Shown here piece by piece: positions 7,685-15,022 of a stretch of DNA of 15,245 bases. How positions within the stretch are numbered: position 1 is the stretch's first letter; every line of letters starts with the position of its first letter. A program made the position numbers and the translations under genes. This DNA comes from an uncultured Bacilli bacterium (GTDB taxonomy: Bacteria; Bacillota_I; Bacilli_A; RF39; UBA660), in NCBI GenBank assembly GCA_944331815.1, contig CALVIQ010000095.1, positions 1 through 15,245 of the forward strand, in the 5' to 3' direction. The notes beneath the pieces are model-generated. The model was not told the origin of the DNA, searched no databases, and saw only the letters and a program-made list of their open reading frames with translations.

Positions 7685-8362
7685 ATGTCAAAAAATTTAG
7701 TTACACCAATATTATTGGAACGTAATAATAAAAGATATATTTTAATGAATTTTGTTTTTGGAAGTGATAATTCAATTTATATTACATTCCCATCAAAAAA
7801 GAAAAGATTTATATCAAAAGAATTTATAAAAGAATATGAAAAAAAAGATTATATGGAACATGTCATATTATTAGATGAATATATCAAAGATAATATTGAG
7901 CCAAAAATTTCTTTTCATCCTAGGGATATGATTGTTCATGTGAATTCAAATATATCAAAAGGATTGAGTCCTAATTATGAATTGTTAAATATTTCGCCAA
8001 TTGAAGATAAATTATTTGTTTATTTAATTCAAGTTGTTTTTCCAAATGATGTTAATTTTTTTGATGAATATAATAATAAAAAGCATCCAAACCAAGTTTT
8101 AATACAATATACTCCTAATAATGATTCATTGTCATTAGAATTTATAATTCACTCAAATGATATTATACCAGTTTCAGAAAGTTTACCATTTTCAAAAAAT
8201 AGAAATTATATGTTTGGCTATAATTTTGATAGTCCATATCAATATTCTTATTCTATATTTGTGTCAACTTTAAACACCGAAACGAAGAATATTTTAGTAA
8301 ATTTAAATACTAAAGATAGAAATTGCATATATACTATTGATAATATGAATAATACTAAGTAA
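7685..8362 (+). CDS. Unknown 225-aa protein carried by the element
   Basis: AAGGAG lies 9 nt before ATG 7685. The protein is soluble by composition, with no signal peptide or membrane segment. It is rich in Asn, Ser, Tyr and Phe, with alternating hydrophobic residues throughout (for example ILLERNNKRYILMNFVF and KISFHPRDMIVHV), suggesting a mostly beta fold. I see no recognisable catalytic motif and do not recognise a family. It has its own promoter and a strong hairpin downstream, so it is a separate unit placed between the left attachment site and the restriction-modification operon. That position suggests accessory cargo, perhaps also for defence or counter-defence, but nothing in the sequence proves this. 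The base composition matches its neighbours. Confidence 0.75.
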   Translation: MSKNLVTPILLERNNKRYILMNFVFGSDNSIYITFPSKKKRFISKEFIKEYEKKDYMEHVILLDEYIKDNIEPKISFHPRDMIVHVNSNISKGLSPNYELLNISPIEDKLFVYLIQVVFPNDVNFFDEYNNKKHPNQVLIQYTPNNDSLSLEFIIHSNDIIPVSESLPFSKNRNYMFGYNFDSPYQYSYSIFVSTLNTETKNILVNLNTKDRNCIYTIDNMNNTK

Positions 8363-8458
8363 GACGTTGGTATTTATTTAATGAAGTCTTTATTTTTTAC
8401 GCAAAGTCATATAAAGAATTAAATGAAATAATTGATTCTTATTGTTAAGTTTTTATTA

Positions 8459-8496
8459 AACTCTATTTAATTTTTGAAAATTAAATAGAGCTTTTT
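8459..8496 (+). terminator. Strong hairpin terminator after the 225-aa gene
   Basis: CTCTATTTAATTTT (8461-8474) is perfectly complementary to AAAATTAAATAGAG (8477-8490), with only TG between them, so about 13 bp can form around a 4-nt loop. CTTTTT follows. It lies about 100 nt after the gene's stop codon. Confidence 0.75.
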
Positions 8497-8577
8497 GATG
8501 GAATTTATTTTTGAAAAAGAATTTGAATTTTTTAGAGTCTATTGAATGTTATAAATATTATTATAGTTAGCACTGAA

Positions 8578-8603
8578 TTTGTACTATTGTACAAAATTTT
8601 TTT
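8578..8603 (+). repeat. Inverted repeat TTTGTAC-TATT-GTACAAA followed by T's
   Basis: A 7-bp perfect stem (8578-8584 with 8589-8595) around TATT, then a run of T's to 8603. It could be a second terminator isolating the restriction-modification operon, or a protein-binding palindrome. Confidence 0.45.
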
Positions 8604-8612
8604 ATGGAATTA

Positions 8613-8640
8613 TTTTCAAATCTTATTTTTGATTTGAAAA
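8613..8640 (+). repeat. Inverted repeat TTTTCAAATC / GATTTGAAAA
   Basis: A 10-bp perfect inverted repeat (8613-8622 with 8631-8640) separated by 8 nt. A partial third copy (ATTTGAAAG, 8640-8648) follows directly. It lies 45 bp upstream of the -10 element of the restriction-modification operon, where an operator would be placed. Confidence 0.45.
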
Positions 8641-8684
8641 TTTGAAAGTAATTTAATGTCAAAATTAAAAAAAATTGAATTATG

Positions 8685-8693
8685 TGATATAAT
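8685..8693 (+). promoter_or_regulatory. Extended -10 element of the restriction-modification operon
   Basis: TGATATAAT is a perfect extended -10. The -35 region (TTAAAA at 8665-8670) is weak, as extended -10 promoters allow. It predicts transcription from about 8700 and a leader of about 78 nt before GTG 8778. Confidence 0.6.
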
Positions 8694-8777
8694 TTAATAG
8701 GTAAGGTATTCTAATAAACATATTATTGAAAAGTAATGTTATGATTATTTAGATTACTAGAGTTAGGAGGCAACATC

Positions 8778-9857
8778 GTGAATAATGAAAACAAAGTATT
8801 AAGAGTTTTTGAGGGGTTTGCTGGTTATGGTGGTGGACATTTTGCTTTAAACAAATTAAAAGATAAATATCCTAATTTTTCGTTTGAAGTAATTGGATAT
8901 TCTGAAATAGATAAATATGCATGCGAATTATATGATTTAAATCATAAAGATAAAAATGGGAATACACTTAAAAATTTTGGTGATATTACTAAATTGGATC
9001 CTAATGATGTACAAGATTTCGATATTTTTATGGGAGGATTTCCATGCCAACCTTTTTCTACTGCTGGAATGCAAAAAGGTGTTGATGATCCTTATGGAAG
9101 AGGAACTCTTTTCCAGCATATTATGAGAATCTGTGAAGCAAAAAAACCAAAATATATATTGTTAGAAAATGTAAAAGGATTTTTCTCAAAAAAATTCCAA
9201 TCAACTAGAAATCAAATGGAAGAAATGCTAAGAGAAATGGGTTATGTTTCTAATAAAAAAAATAATAACGAATCTCCTTTAAGAGTTGCTTTGCTAAATA
9301 GTAAAGATTATGGAGTTCCACAAAATCGTGAAAGGGTTTGGATGTTTGCAAGATTAGGAGGATTACCTGAAGATTTTTCTATGGAGCCATCTAAAAATAT
9401 AACTGGTCTATTAATGGCAGATTTTTTGGATCCAAAGGGTTGTGTTCCAAAAGAAATGTATTTATCTGATAAACAAATAGAACATTTGAAAGAAAAACAT
9501 AACATTGATAGTTTTAAAGTGGAAAAGGCATTATGTTTTGATGTATATAATAAAAAGATTAAAACTGATGGATACTCAATTACCATAACAATGCCAGAAC
9601 ATAATAGTTTAAGAGTTATAGAGCCTGATAAGAATAAAGAAATTGTAAGAAAAATGTCAGTAACAGAACAATTTAGGCTCATGGGACTTGAAGGATTAAA
9701 TATAAAAGGTAGGAAAGTTGATATTATATTTGGTAATCAGTCATATACACAATTATCAAAAAGAGCCGGAAATGGTTGGGATGTTAATTTAGTTACAATA
9801 TTATTAGAATTTATATTTAATCAACTTAAAGACATAGGGGAAGATTGGCTAGATTAA
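8778..9857 (+). CDS. C5-cytosine DNA methyltransferase (modification subunit)
   Basis: 359 aa from GTG 8778; GGAGG (8766-8770) lies 7 nt upstream. It transfers methyl from S-adenosylmethionine to C5 of cytosine within a specific DNA site. Conserved motifs appear in order: motif I FEGFAGYGGG (11-20, SAM binding), motif IV GGFPCQPFS with catalytic Cys90, motif VI ENV (Glu130), motif VIII QNRER (182-186), and motif X near GNGWDVN (331-337). RLMGLEGL precedes motif X. The short variable segment between motifs VIII and X (about 200-300) should be the target-recognition domain; its site cannot be read from sequence. It looks complete and active. The nuclease gene follows after 15 nt, so the two form a type II-like restriction-modification operon in which the methylase is made first, the protective order. 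Confidence 0.95.
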   Translation: MNNENKVLRVFEGFAGYGGGHFALNKLKDKYPNFSFEVIGYSEIDKYACELYDLNHKDKNGNTLKNFGDITKLDPNDVQDFDIFMGGFPCQPFSTAGMQKGVDDPYGRGTLFQHIMRICEAKKPKYILLENVKGFFSKKFQSTRNQMEEMLREMGYVSNKKNNNESPLRVALLNSKDYGVPQNRERVWMFARLGGLPEDFSMEPSKNITGLLMADFLDPKGCVPKEMYLSDKQIEHLKEKHNIDSFKVEKALCFDVYNKKIKTDGYSITITMPEHNSLRVIEPDKNKEIVRKMSVTEQFRLMGLEGLNIKGRKVDIIFGNQSYTQLSKRAGNGWDVNLVTILLEFIFNQLKDIGEDWLD

Positions 9858-9872
9858 TAGTAGGAGGTAATT

Positions 9873-10949
9873 ATGAAAAATAAGATTAGATTTAAGATAG
9901 ATGAAAAATCTTTATTTTGGGGTACATATAATGACTATATTAAGGGACAAACTGCAACTGTATCTACACCATTGAATCAAAGCAAAGATGAGAGTAAATG
10001 GAGAAAAGATATATTAGAATTAAAAAATTATAATTGTAATGTAACCAATCCTCCGGCAATGCTTATTCATCAATGTCAAAGTTCTTCGCATTCTGGTAAT
10101 AATATTGATAACGTATTTGTATTTACTAATATTTTATTGGACGGAGTTAGGCTAAATACAAACTCACAATTTGCTATGTATTTTAAAAGAGAAACGGATG
10201 AATATATTACTAAATTAGATGGAACTAAAACTCAAAATACACATTTAGGGAGAATAAAATTACATTATCCAATAACATTTAGTTTTAAGACAGATGGATA
10301 TAATATTGATAATAATGATGTTTTAAAATCTATAATGGAACAGAATGGGGGATTTGCATTTGTTGTTAGGGGATTTGAATATTATCAGGATACTAAAACC
10401 TTAAATTTTATAACTTCACTTATTGGTCCTAATGGTATTCCCTTATCAACAGTTTTTAGAAGACGAAAAGGTGTTGGAAAAAAATTAATGATAGATCCTA
10501 ATAAAGTAGTAGATAGTGATTATGTGGTAGTTGTTGAACAAAACCCTGATATTCAAGGTTCTACAAATGTGTCGTATGAATTAATAAATAAAACTAGATC
10601 AGAAAATGGAAAGCTCGGAGAAAAATTCATATTTGAGTTACTTAAGGAAAAATTAACAGAAGATAATGAACTATATCACACAAGTTTAGATTTTCCACAA
10701 TCTCCTTATGATATGGAATATATAGAAAATGGAGAAAAGAAGTATATTGAAGTAAAGTCAACTTCTGGTACAAAGCCAATTTTTAATATGTCTAGTGGAG
10801 AATTGAAATTTATGGAAAAATATAAAGATTCATATAAATTATATATGGTTACTGAAGTTAAAGAAGAATTTCCAAAGTATAAAGAATATACATATTACGA
10901 TATTATCAAAATGAGAAAAGAATATCCAAGTGTACGATTTTTCGGATAA
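9873..10949 (+). CDS. Predicted restriction endonuclease with C-terminal DUF3883 PD-(D/E)XK domain
   Basis: 358 aa; AGGAGG (9862-9867) lies 5 nt before ATG 9873. The C-terminal third (about 245-358) resembles DUF3883 (PF13020), a PD-(D/E)XK nuclease-like domain. It shows GEKFIFE with Glu250, YDMEY with Asp280, and YIEVKST with Glu293 and Lys295. Asp280-x12-Glu293-x-Lys295 has the spacing of a metal-dependent nuclease active site. Residues 1 to about 230 match nothing I recognise and are probably the DNA-recognition part. Position directly after a C5 methyltransferase makes it the likely cognate restriction enzyme, cutting unmethylated DNA at the same site. DUF3883 also occurs in other defence proteins, so the exact activity is inferred. 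A terminator follows. Confidence 0.82.
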   Translation: MKNKIRFKIDEKSLFWGTYNDYIKGQTATVSTPLNQSKDESKWRKDILELKNYNCNVTNPPAMLIHQCQSSSHSGNNIDNVFVFTNILLDGVRLNTNSQFAMYFKRETDEYITKLDGTKTQNTHLGRIKLHYPITFSFKTDGYNIDNNDVLKSIMEQNGGFAFVVRGFEYYQDTKTLNFITSLIGPNGIPLSTVFRRRKGVGKKLMIDPNKVVDSDYVVVVEQNPDIQGSTNVSYELINKTRSENGKLGEKFIFELLKEKLTEDNELYHTSLDFPQSPYDMEYIENGEKKYIEVKSTSGTKPIFNMSSGELKFMEKYKDSYKLYMVTEVKEEFPKYKEYTYYDIIKMRKEYPSVRFFG

Positions 10950-10954
10950 AATAT

Positions 10955-11006
10955 AAAAACGCTAGTACAGGCTTAAATATATTAAGTTTTGTATTGCGTT
11001 TTTTAA
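10955..11006 (+). terminator. Terminator after the restriction-modification operon
   Basis: AAAAACGC (10955-10962) pairs with GCGTTTTT (10996-11003), followed by further T's. Inside, GTAC/GTAT and CTTAA/TTAAG (10972-10986) extend the structure with small mismatches. It begins 6 nt after the nuclease stop codon. Confidence 0.65.
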
Positions 11007-11335
11007 TAGTAGAAGGTAGTAAAATTAATTCAAAAAGAATAATCAGATTATCTGAGGTATTAAAGAAAAAAATAATAAGTATTCAGGAAATGTTAATACT
11101 AATATTCAAAATAATTTTAACCATGATAATAAATATAATAAAAATAAAAAGATATATTAGATAAAATTTATTATATTGATGAAAATAGTATAGAGTATTA
11201 GCATGGTATTTCTATTGAATCTAGTGTTGAATCATAGAAGAACAAAAAGAAATGGAGACTTTATTGAAAGGCTTTAGATAAAAGCAGGAAGATATAAAAT
11301 TATTAATAATCTCATAAATTTAAATGAGGTGGCTT
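11007..11335 (+). other. Gene-free, probably decayed coding stretch
   Basis: No open frame with a start and ribosome site is present. Short open pieces in different frames read like broken protein sequence, for example KRIIRLSEVLKKKIISIQ near 11032-11090 and IEEQKEMETLLKGF near 11236-11277. They are interrupted by stops. This may be the remains of one or more element genes ahead of the recombinase, but the strong A/T bias makes such readings weak. Confidence 0.35.
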
Positions 11336-11431
11336 ATGTTTAAGATAATTGAAACTTTCAAAGATGATTCTCCTAATTTTAATGAGCTGGTAACTACATT
11401 TATAAAAAGTATGGTAAATAATAACTGGTAG
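11336..11431 (+). CDS. Putative 31-aa small protein upstream of the recombinase
   Basis: ATG 11336 follows GAGGTGG (11326-11332) at good spacing and the frame closes at TAG 11429-11431. The peptide (MFKIIETFKDD...FIKSMVNNNW) has a helix-like pattern. It ends about 20 nt before the recombinase -10. It could be a small recombination accessory (directionality) factor, a leader peptide, or the intact tail of a decayed gene. I do not recognise it. Confidence 0.4.
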   Translation: MFKIIETFKDDSPNFNELVTTFIKSMVNNNW

Positions 11432-11451
11432 TGTGCTTAATTAAATTTATG

Positions 11452-11460
11452 TGTTATAAT
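11452..11460 (+). promoter_or_regulatory. Extended -10 element of the recombinase, flanked by an inverted repeat
   Basis: TGTTATAAT is a perfect extended -10. AATTAAAT (11439-11446) and ATTTAATT (11459-11466) form an 8-bp inverted repeat on either side of it, a possible operator. Transcription should start near 11467, leaving about 38 nt before TTG 11505. Confidence 0.5.
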
Positions 11461-11504
11461 TTAATTGACTTTAGTTGTTATACAAAAGAGAAAGAAGAGT
11501 AAGC

Positions 11505-13085
11505 TTGTATAACACTTTAAAAGAAATACCAGAATACTATAAAGCAGGAATTTATATAAGGTTATCAGAAGCTGATGAAGGTAAATCTTACGAATCAGAA
11601 AGTGAGAGTGTCCTTAATCAAAGAAATATACTAATGAATTTTATTAAAGAAAAAGGATTTGTTTTTGTTGATGAATATGTAGACGATGGATATTCAGGAA
11701 CTACTTTTGATAGGCCAGGCTTCCAAAGGCTTATTAAAGATATTAAAGCCAGAAGAATTAATCTTGTAATAGTTAAAGATTTATCAAGATTAGGTAGAGA
11801 TCATATTTTAACAGGTTATTATGTTGAAACTTTTTTCCCAGAAAATGGCATAAGATTCATTTCTATGCTAGAAGGGTATGATAATGCTGTCAATCAAGCA
11901 AGTAATGATTCATCAACGTTTATCTTTGCTTGTAACGATTTTTATAGTAAGCAAAACTCAGTTAAAATACGTAATGTTTTAAATGATAAAAGAAGAAATG
12001 GGAAATTTATTGGAAGTGCTCCAAGTTATGGATATTTAAGAGATCCAGATGATAAAGGACACCTAATACCAGATCCGGAGTATGCATGGGTGGTAAAAAA
12101 AATATTTGAAATGGCTTACAACGGAGTAAGATTTTCAGAAATAACTACTTATTTGAATGATAATAATATAAAAACACCAAGTAGTTTAAAAAGAAAAAAT
12201 CCTAATTCAAAAGCTAAATATAATTCTATGTGGACTGTTTCTTCCGTTAAAAAGATATTAAAAAATCAGATGTATGTAGGGGATATGGTGCAAAGTATAC
12301 AGACTAAAGTATCATATAAATCCAAAAAGAAAAAGGCATTACCTAAAAGCAATTGGGATATAGTTAAAAATACTCATGAAGCGTTAGTAGATAGATTTAT
12401 ATTTGAAAGTGTTCAAAATAATGTTAAAAGAACTAATAAATCTAATATTGTTAAAAGAGAAAAAAGATTATTTGAGAATTTATTATATTGTAAGGAATGT
12501 GGTAATACTCTAACAGTGTCTTATAGAAAAAATCGCGATTATTGGAATATTAATTGTAATAGATATTCAAGAGATCCTAAAAGAAGAATGTGTGAGCCTC
12601 ATTTCAGTCCATATGAAAAGCTTGAAGAAGCATTACTTGATGTTGTTAGAAATACTTGTAAAAAATATTTGAAAAAATTAGATATATCCGAAATATCTAA
12701 AAATATTAATAAAAAGAATAATAGTGATGTTAATAATCAAATAAATGATTTAAGAAAGCAAGAAAAAGACTTTATTAGCAAGTTAGATATGTTATATCAA
12801 GATAAATTTAATGGAATAGTATCGGAAGAGATGTATCTAAGAATTTCTAGGGAAACAGAAAAATCTTTAGTTATGACAAGAGAAAAAATCCAAAGCTTAC
12901 AAGATTTGAAAAATAATAAGATGGTTAATAAGTCAGAATTAAAAAATTACGAAGATAAGATAAGAGAGTTAATTGATATTGATAATCCATCAAGAGAATT
13001 AATTCAAGCTCTAATTGATAAAATTATTATAGATAAAGATAGAAATGTAGAAATTATCTATAAATTTAATATGTTGAATAATTAA
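11505..13085 (+). CDS. Large serine recombinase (site-specific integrase of the element)
   Basis: 526 aa from TTG 11505 (MYNTLKEIPEYYKAGIYIRLS), preceded by GAAGAG at about 11494-11499. TTG 11475 would add ten residues but lies only about 8 nt after the predicted transcript start. The catalytic resolvase domain (about 13-155) has Arg19 and nucleophile Ser21 in YIRLS, DDGYSGTTFDRPGF (60-73), and Arg95/Arg98 in DLSRLGRDH. The recombinase domain (about 180-310) has PSYGYLRDP and NQMYVGDMVQ. A zinc ribbon uses Cys329, Cys332, Cys351 and Cys363, and a coiled coil (about 400-500) follows. This is the standard architecture of phage and transposon large serine integrases. They join attP and attB through a 2-bp staggered cut and need a directionality factor to excise. 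It appears complete and is the evident cause of the amidase interruption. Confidence 0.95.
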   Translation: MYNTLKEIPEYYKAGIYIRLSEADEGKSYESESESVLNQRNILMNFIKEKGFVFVDEYVDDGYSGTTFDRPGFQRLIKDIKARRINLVIVKDLSRLGRDHILTGYYVETFFPENGIRFISMLEGYDNAVNQASNDSSTFIFACNDFYSKQNSVKIRNVLNDKRRNGKFIGSAPSYGYLRDPDDKGHLIPDPEYAWVVKKIFEMAYNGVRFSEITTYLNDNNIKTPSSLKRKNPNSKAKYNSMWTVSSVKKILKNQMYVGDMVQSIQTKVSYKSKKKKALPKSNWDIVKNTHEALVDRFIFESVQNNVKRTNKSNIVKREKRLFENLLYCKECGNTLTVSYRKNRDYWNINCNRYSRDPKRRMCEPHFSPYEKLEEALLDVVRNTCKKYLKKLDISEISKNINKKNNSDVNNQINDLRKQEKDFISKLDMLYQDKFNGIVSEEMYLRISRETEKSLVMTREKIQSLQDLKNNKMVNKSELKNYEDKIRELIDIDNPSRELIQALIDKIIIDKDRNVEIIYKFNMLNN

Positions 13086-13137
13086 AACTTCGTCCCAAGC
13101 TTGGAAAAAGTATACATAGAAATTGATAAATTGCTTA

Positions 13138-13174
13138 TACAAATATTGTAATACAAACAAGCGTTTGATATAAT
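13138..13174 (+). promoter_or_regulatory. Strong promoter with TTGTA/TACAA operator-like array
   Basis: TTGTAA (13146-13151), a 17-nt spacer and TATAAT (13169-13174) with TG at 13166-13167 form the best promoter in the window. Three alternating half-sites, TACAA-ATA-TTGTA-A-TACAA (13138-13156), overlap the -35. A repressor bound there would block polymerase. A ribosome site AAGGAGGT (13183-13190) and ATG 13196 follow. Confidence 0.65.
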
Positions 13175-13195
13175 ATACAGCAAAGGAGGTTATAA

Positions 13196-14050
13196 ATGAA
13201 TCAGGATAAAATGCATTTAGTAAATAAAATATTTAATAATGAAACAATAAGAACTATATGGGATAAAGAAGATGAAAAATATTATATTAGTGTTGTTGAT
13301 ATAGTAGGAGCATTGTCTGAAAGTAAGGATAAGCAATCTTATTGGAGAAAGTTAAAACAAAGGTTAAAAGAAGAAGGAAATGAAACCGTGACAAATTGTC
13401 ACGCTTTGAAATTGAAAGCTCAAGATGGTAAATATAGATTAACAGATGTTGTTGATATAGAAGGGATGTTTAGAATTATTGAATCTATTCCTAGTAAAAA
13501 TGCTGAGCCAATAAAACAATGGTTAGCTAAATTAGGTAGCGAAAGAATTGACGAAGTATTTGACCCATCACTTGCAGCTCAAAGAGCGATAGATTTATAT
13601 AGATCTAAAGGTTTTGATGAAAAATGGATTGCCAAACGTATTAAAGGTATTCAAGATAGAAAAGAATTAACTGATATTTGGCAAGAAAATGGTATAACTG
13701 AAGGTAAAGAATATGCTATACTAACTAATGAAATCTATAAGGAATGGTCTGGTATGACAGCTAAAGAATATAAACAATATAAAGGTCTTCGTAAAGAATC
13801 TTTAAGAGATAATATGAGTGATATTGAGGTAACGTTAGCTGATTTAGGTGAAATAGCAACAAGAGAAATTGCTAAAAAGAAAAATCCTAAAGGTTTAGAT
13901 GAAAATATTAAAGTAGCAAGACGTGGTGGTAAAATTGCTGGTAATGCAAGAAAAGATTTAGAACACGAAATAGGTGAGAGTGTAGTTACCAGTGATAATG
14001 CACTAAATTATGCATATATTGATGAAAAAGAAATTGAAATGAAAAATTAA
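13196..14050 (+). CDS. BRO-N domain protein, DinD/antirepressor-like
   Basis: 284 aa; AAGGAGGT lies 5 nt before ATG 13196. The N-terminal part (about 8-115: IFNNETIRTIWDKEDEKYY, VVDIVGALSESKDKQSYW, YRLTDVVDIEGMFRIIESIPS) matches the Bro-N family (PF02498), DNA-binding domains common in phages and mobile elements. The C-terminal part (about 155-270) has YKQYKGLRKESLRDNMSD, LADLGEIATREIA and RGGKIAGNARKDLE, as in DinD-like proteins. E. coli DinD is DNA-damage induced and inhibits RecA; related proteins act as antirepressors. Here it may link host stress to element behaviour, perhaps excision, or control its own promoter. That role is inferred from the family and from the operator-like site upstream. 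It is cytoplasmic and full length. Confidence 0.85.
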   Translation: MNQDKMHLVNKIFNNETIRTIWDKEDEKYYISVVDIVGALSESKDKQSYWRKLKQRLKEEGNETVTNCHALKLKAQDGKYRLTDVVDIEGMFRIIESIPSKNAEPIKQWLAKLGSERIDEVFDPSLAAQRAIDLYRSKGFDEKWIAKRIKGIQDRKELTDIWQENGITEGKEYAILTNEIYKEWSGMTAKEYKQYKGLRKESLRDNMSDIEVTLADLGEIATREIAKKKNPKGLDENIKVARRGGKIAGNARKDLEHEIGESVVTSDNALNYAYIDEKEIEMKN

Positions 14051-14082
14051 TTACTCTAAGATGTAATAATTCTTAAAATATA

Positions 14083-14112
14083 AAAGTTATTATGCTTAAC
14101 TATAATAACTTT
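14083..14112 (+). repeat. 11-bp perfect inverted repeat between the BRO and TPR genes
   Basis: AAAGTTATTAT (14083-14093) and ATAATAACTTT (14102-14112) enclose an 8-nt loop. Only a short T run (TTT) ends the second arm, so it is a weak or bidirectional terminator or an mRNA-stabilising hairpin. It sits 33 nt before the next start codon. Confidence 0.55.
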
Positions 14113-14144
14113 CTGAATTTAAAATAAAGTAGTAGGTGAAGTAA

Positions 14145-15020
14145 ATGAATAATAAATTTAATAATATGATTAATGAATTTTTAGCAAACACTGATGCTAA
14201 AGATGAAAATGAATTGAATGACAAATTGCAAGAATTTATAAAAAAATATAATGCTGGTGAAATTGAGTATGAAAATACAAAATTAGATGATGCATATGAA
14301 CTTTTAGAAAAAGCAGAAAATGCTAAATCTAAAACACAAGCTATTAAGTATGCAAAAGAAGCATATGAAATATGTCCTGGTTGTTTTGATGCAATATTAT
14401 TTCAAGTGCATTTAGAGGATAATCCATTAAAAAGATGGAAACTATTAAATGAAGGATTAGAATTTGAAAAAGATAGATTAGAAGATGAAGGATATTTTGA
14501 AAAGGATAATATAGGACATTTTTATGGAATATTTGAAACAAGACCATATATTAGAGGGCTATATGCAAAAGCTGATTATTTAATACTAGATGGTAAAGTA
14601 AAACAAGCACGTGATGTTTGCAAAGAAATTCTTAGATTAAATGAAAATGACAATATGGGTTCTAGATATTTACTTATGGCTATATATGCTTATTTTGAAG
14701 AAGAAAATGATATGCTTAAACTATATGAAAAATATCTAGAAGAAGATTTAGAAATGTTATTTCCATTATTTATTCTTTATTATAAGCAAGGAAATGATAA
14801 GAAAGCTAAGGAATATTTAGATAGAATAAACAAAGCTAATCCACATTTTATAAAATTCTTTAAAGGTACAATGAAAGAAAATACTGATATACCATATAGA
14901 CATTATGTTAGAGGTGATTCATCAGAAGTTATAATGTATTTTAGAGAATATGATTTTCTTGTAGAAACTATACCAACTATAAATTATTATATACTAGAAA
15001 ATAGTAAAAAGAAAAAGTAG
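14145..15020 (+). CDS. TPR-like helical repeat protein, function unknown
   Basis: 291 aa; AGGTGA (14134-14139) lies 5 nt before ATG 14145. Almost entirely helical. Segments such as LDDAYELLEKAENAKSKTQA, AIKYAKEAYEICPGCFDAIL, YAKADYLILDGKVKQARDVCKEILRLNENDN and LYYKQGNDKKAKEYLDRINKANP have the spacing of tetratricopeptide repeats, which bind protein partners. There is no signal peptide, membrane segment or catalytic motif. The C-terminal part after about residue 240 (YRHYVRGDSSEVIMYF) is outside the repeats. It resembles uncharacterised Firmicutes TPR proteins. No clear promoter is seen, so it may be read from the BRO promoter through the hairpin at 14083-14112. It ends 19 nt before the right attachment core, so it is the last gene of the element. 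Confidence 0.75.
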   Translation: MNNKFNNMINEFLANTDAKDENELNDKLQEFIKKYNAGEIEYENTKLDDAYELLEKAENAKSKTQAIKYAKEAYEICPGCFDAILFQVHLEDNPLKRWKLLNEGLEFEKDRLEDEGYFEKDNIGHFYGIFETRPYIRGLYAKADYLILDGKVKQARDVCKEILRLNENDNMGSRYLLMAIYAYFEEENDMLKLYEKYLEEDLEMLFPLFILYYKQGNDKKAKEYLDRINKANPHFIKFFKGTMKENTDIPYRHYVRGDSSEVIMYFREYDFLVETIPTINYYILENSKKKK

Positions 15021-15022
15021 CT

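Larger units (their letters stand above)
8363..8777 (+). other. 415-bp gene-free region with hairpins and promoter before the methyltransferase gene
   Basis: I see no convincing gene here. The region holds a weak inverted pair AAGAC/GTCTT (8361-8390), the strong hairpin at 8459-8496, two more inverted repeats (8578-8595 and 8613-8640), an extended -10 at 8685-8693 and a leader of about 78 nt. A 29-codon open stretch with no start codon at 8359-8449 may be a coding remnant. Confidence 0.6.

Noticed and set aside
8359..8449. Open stretch reading RRWYLFNEVFIF...KELNEIIDSYC after the 225-aa gene
   Set aside because: It looks protein-like but has no start codon or ribosome site and is only 29 codons; at most a remnant.
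9873..10949. Part of a BREX- or DISARM-like system because of DUF3883
   Set aside because: None of the helicase, phosphatase or other core genes is nearby; a methyltransferase partner alone fits a two-gene restriction-modification system.
11475..11504. Upstream TTG start adding ten residues to the recombinase
   Set aside because: It lies about 8 nt after the predicted transcription start with no ribosome site; TTG 11505 has a purine-rich site and gives a normal N-terminus.
13095..13104. CCAAGCTTGG palindrome as a terminator after the recombinase
   Set aside because: A self-complementary 10-mer leaves no proper loop and is followed by A's, not T's.
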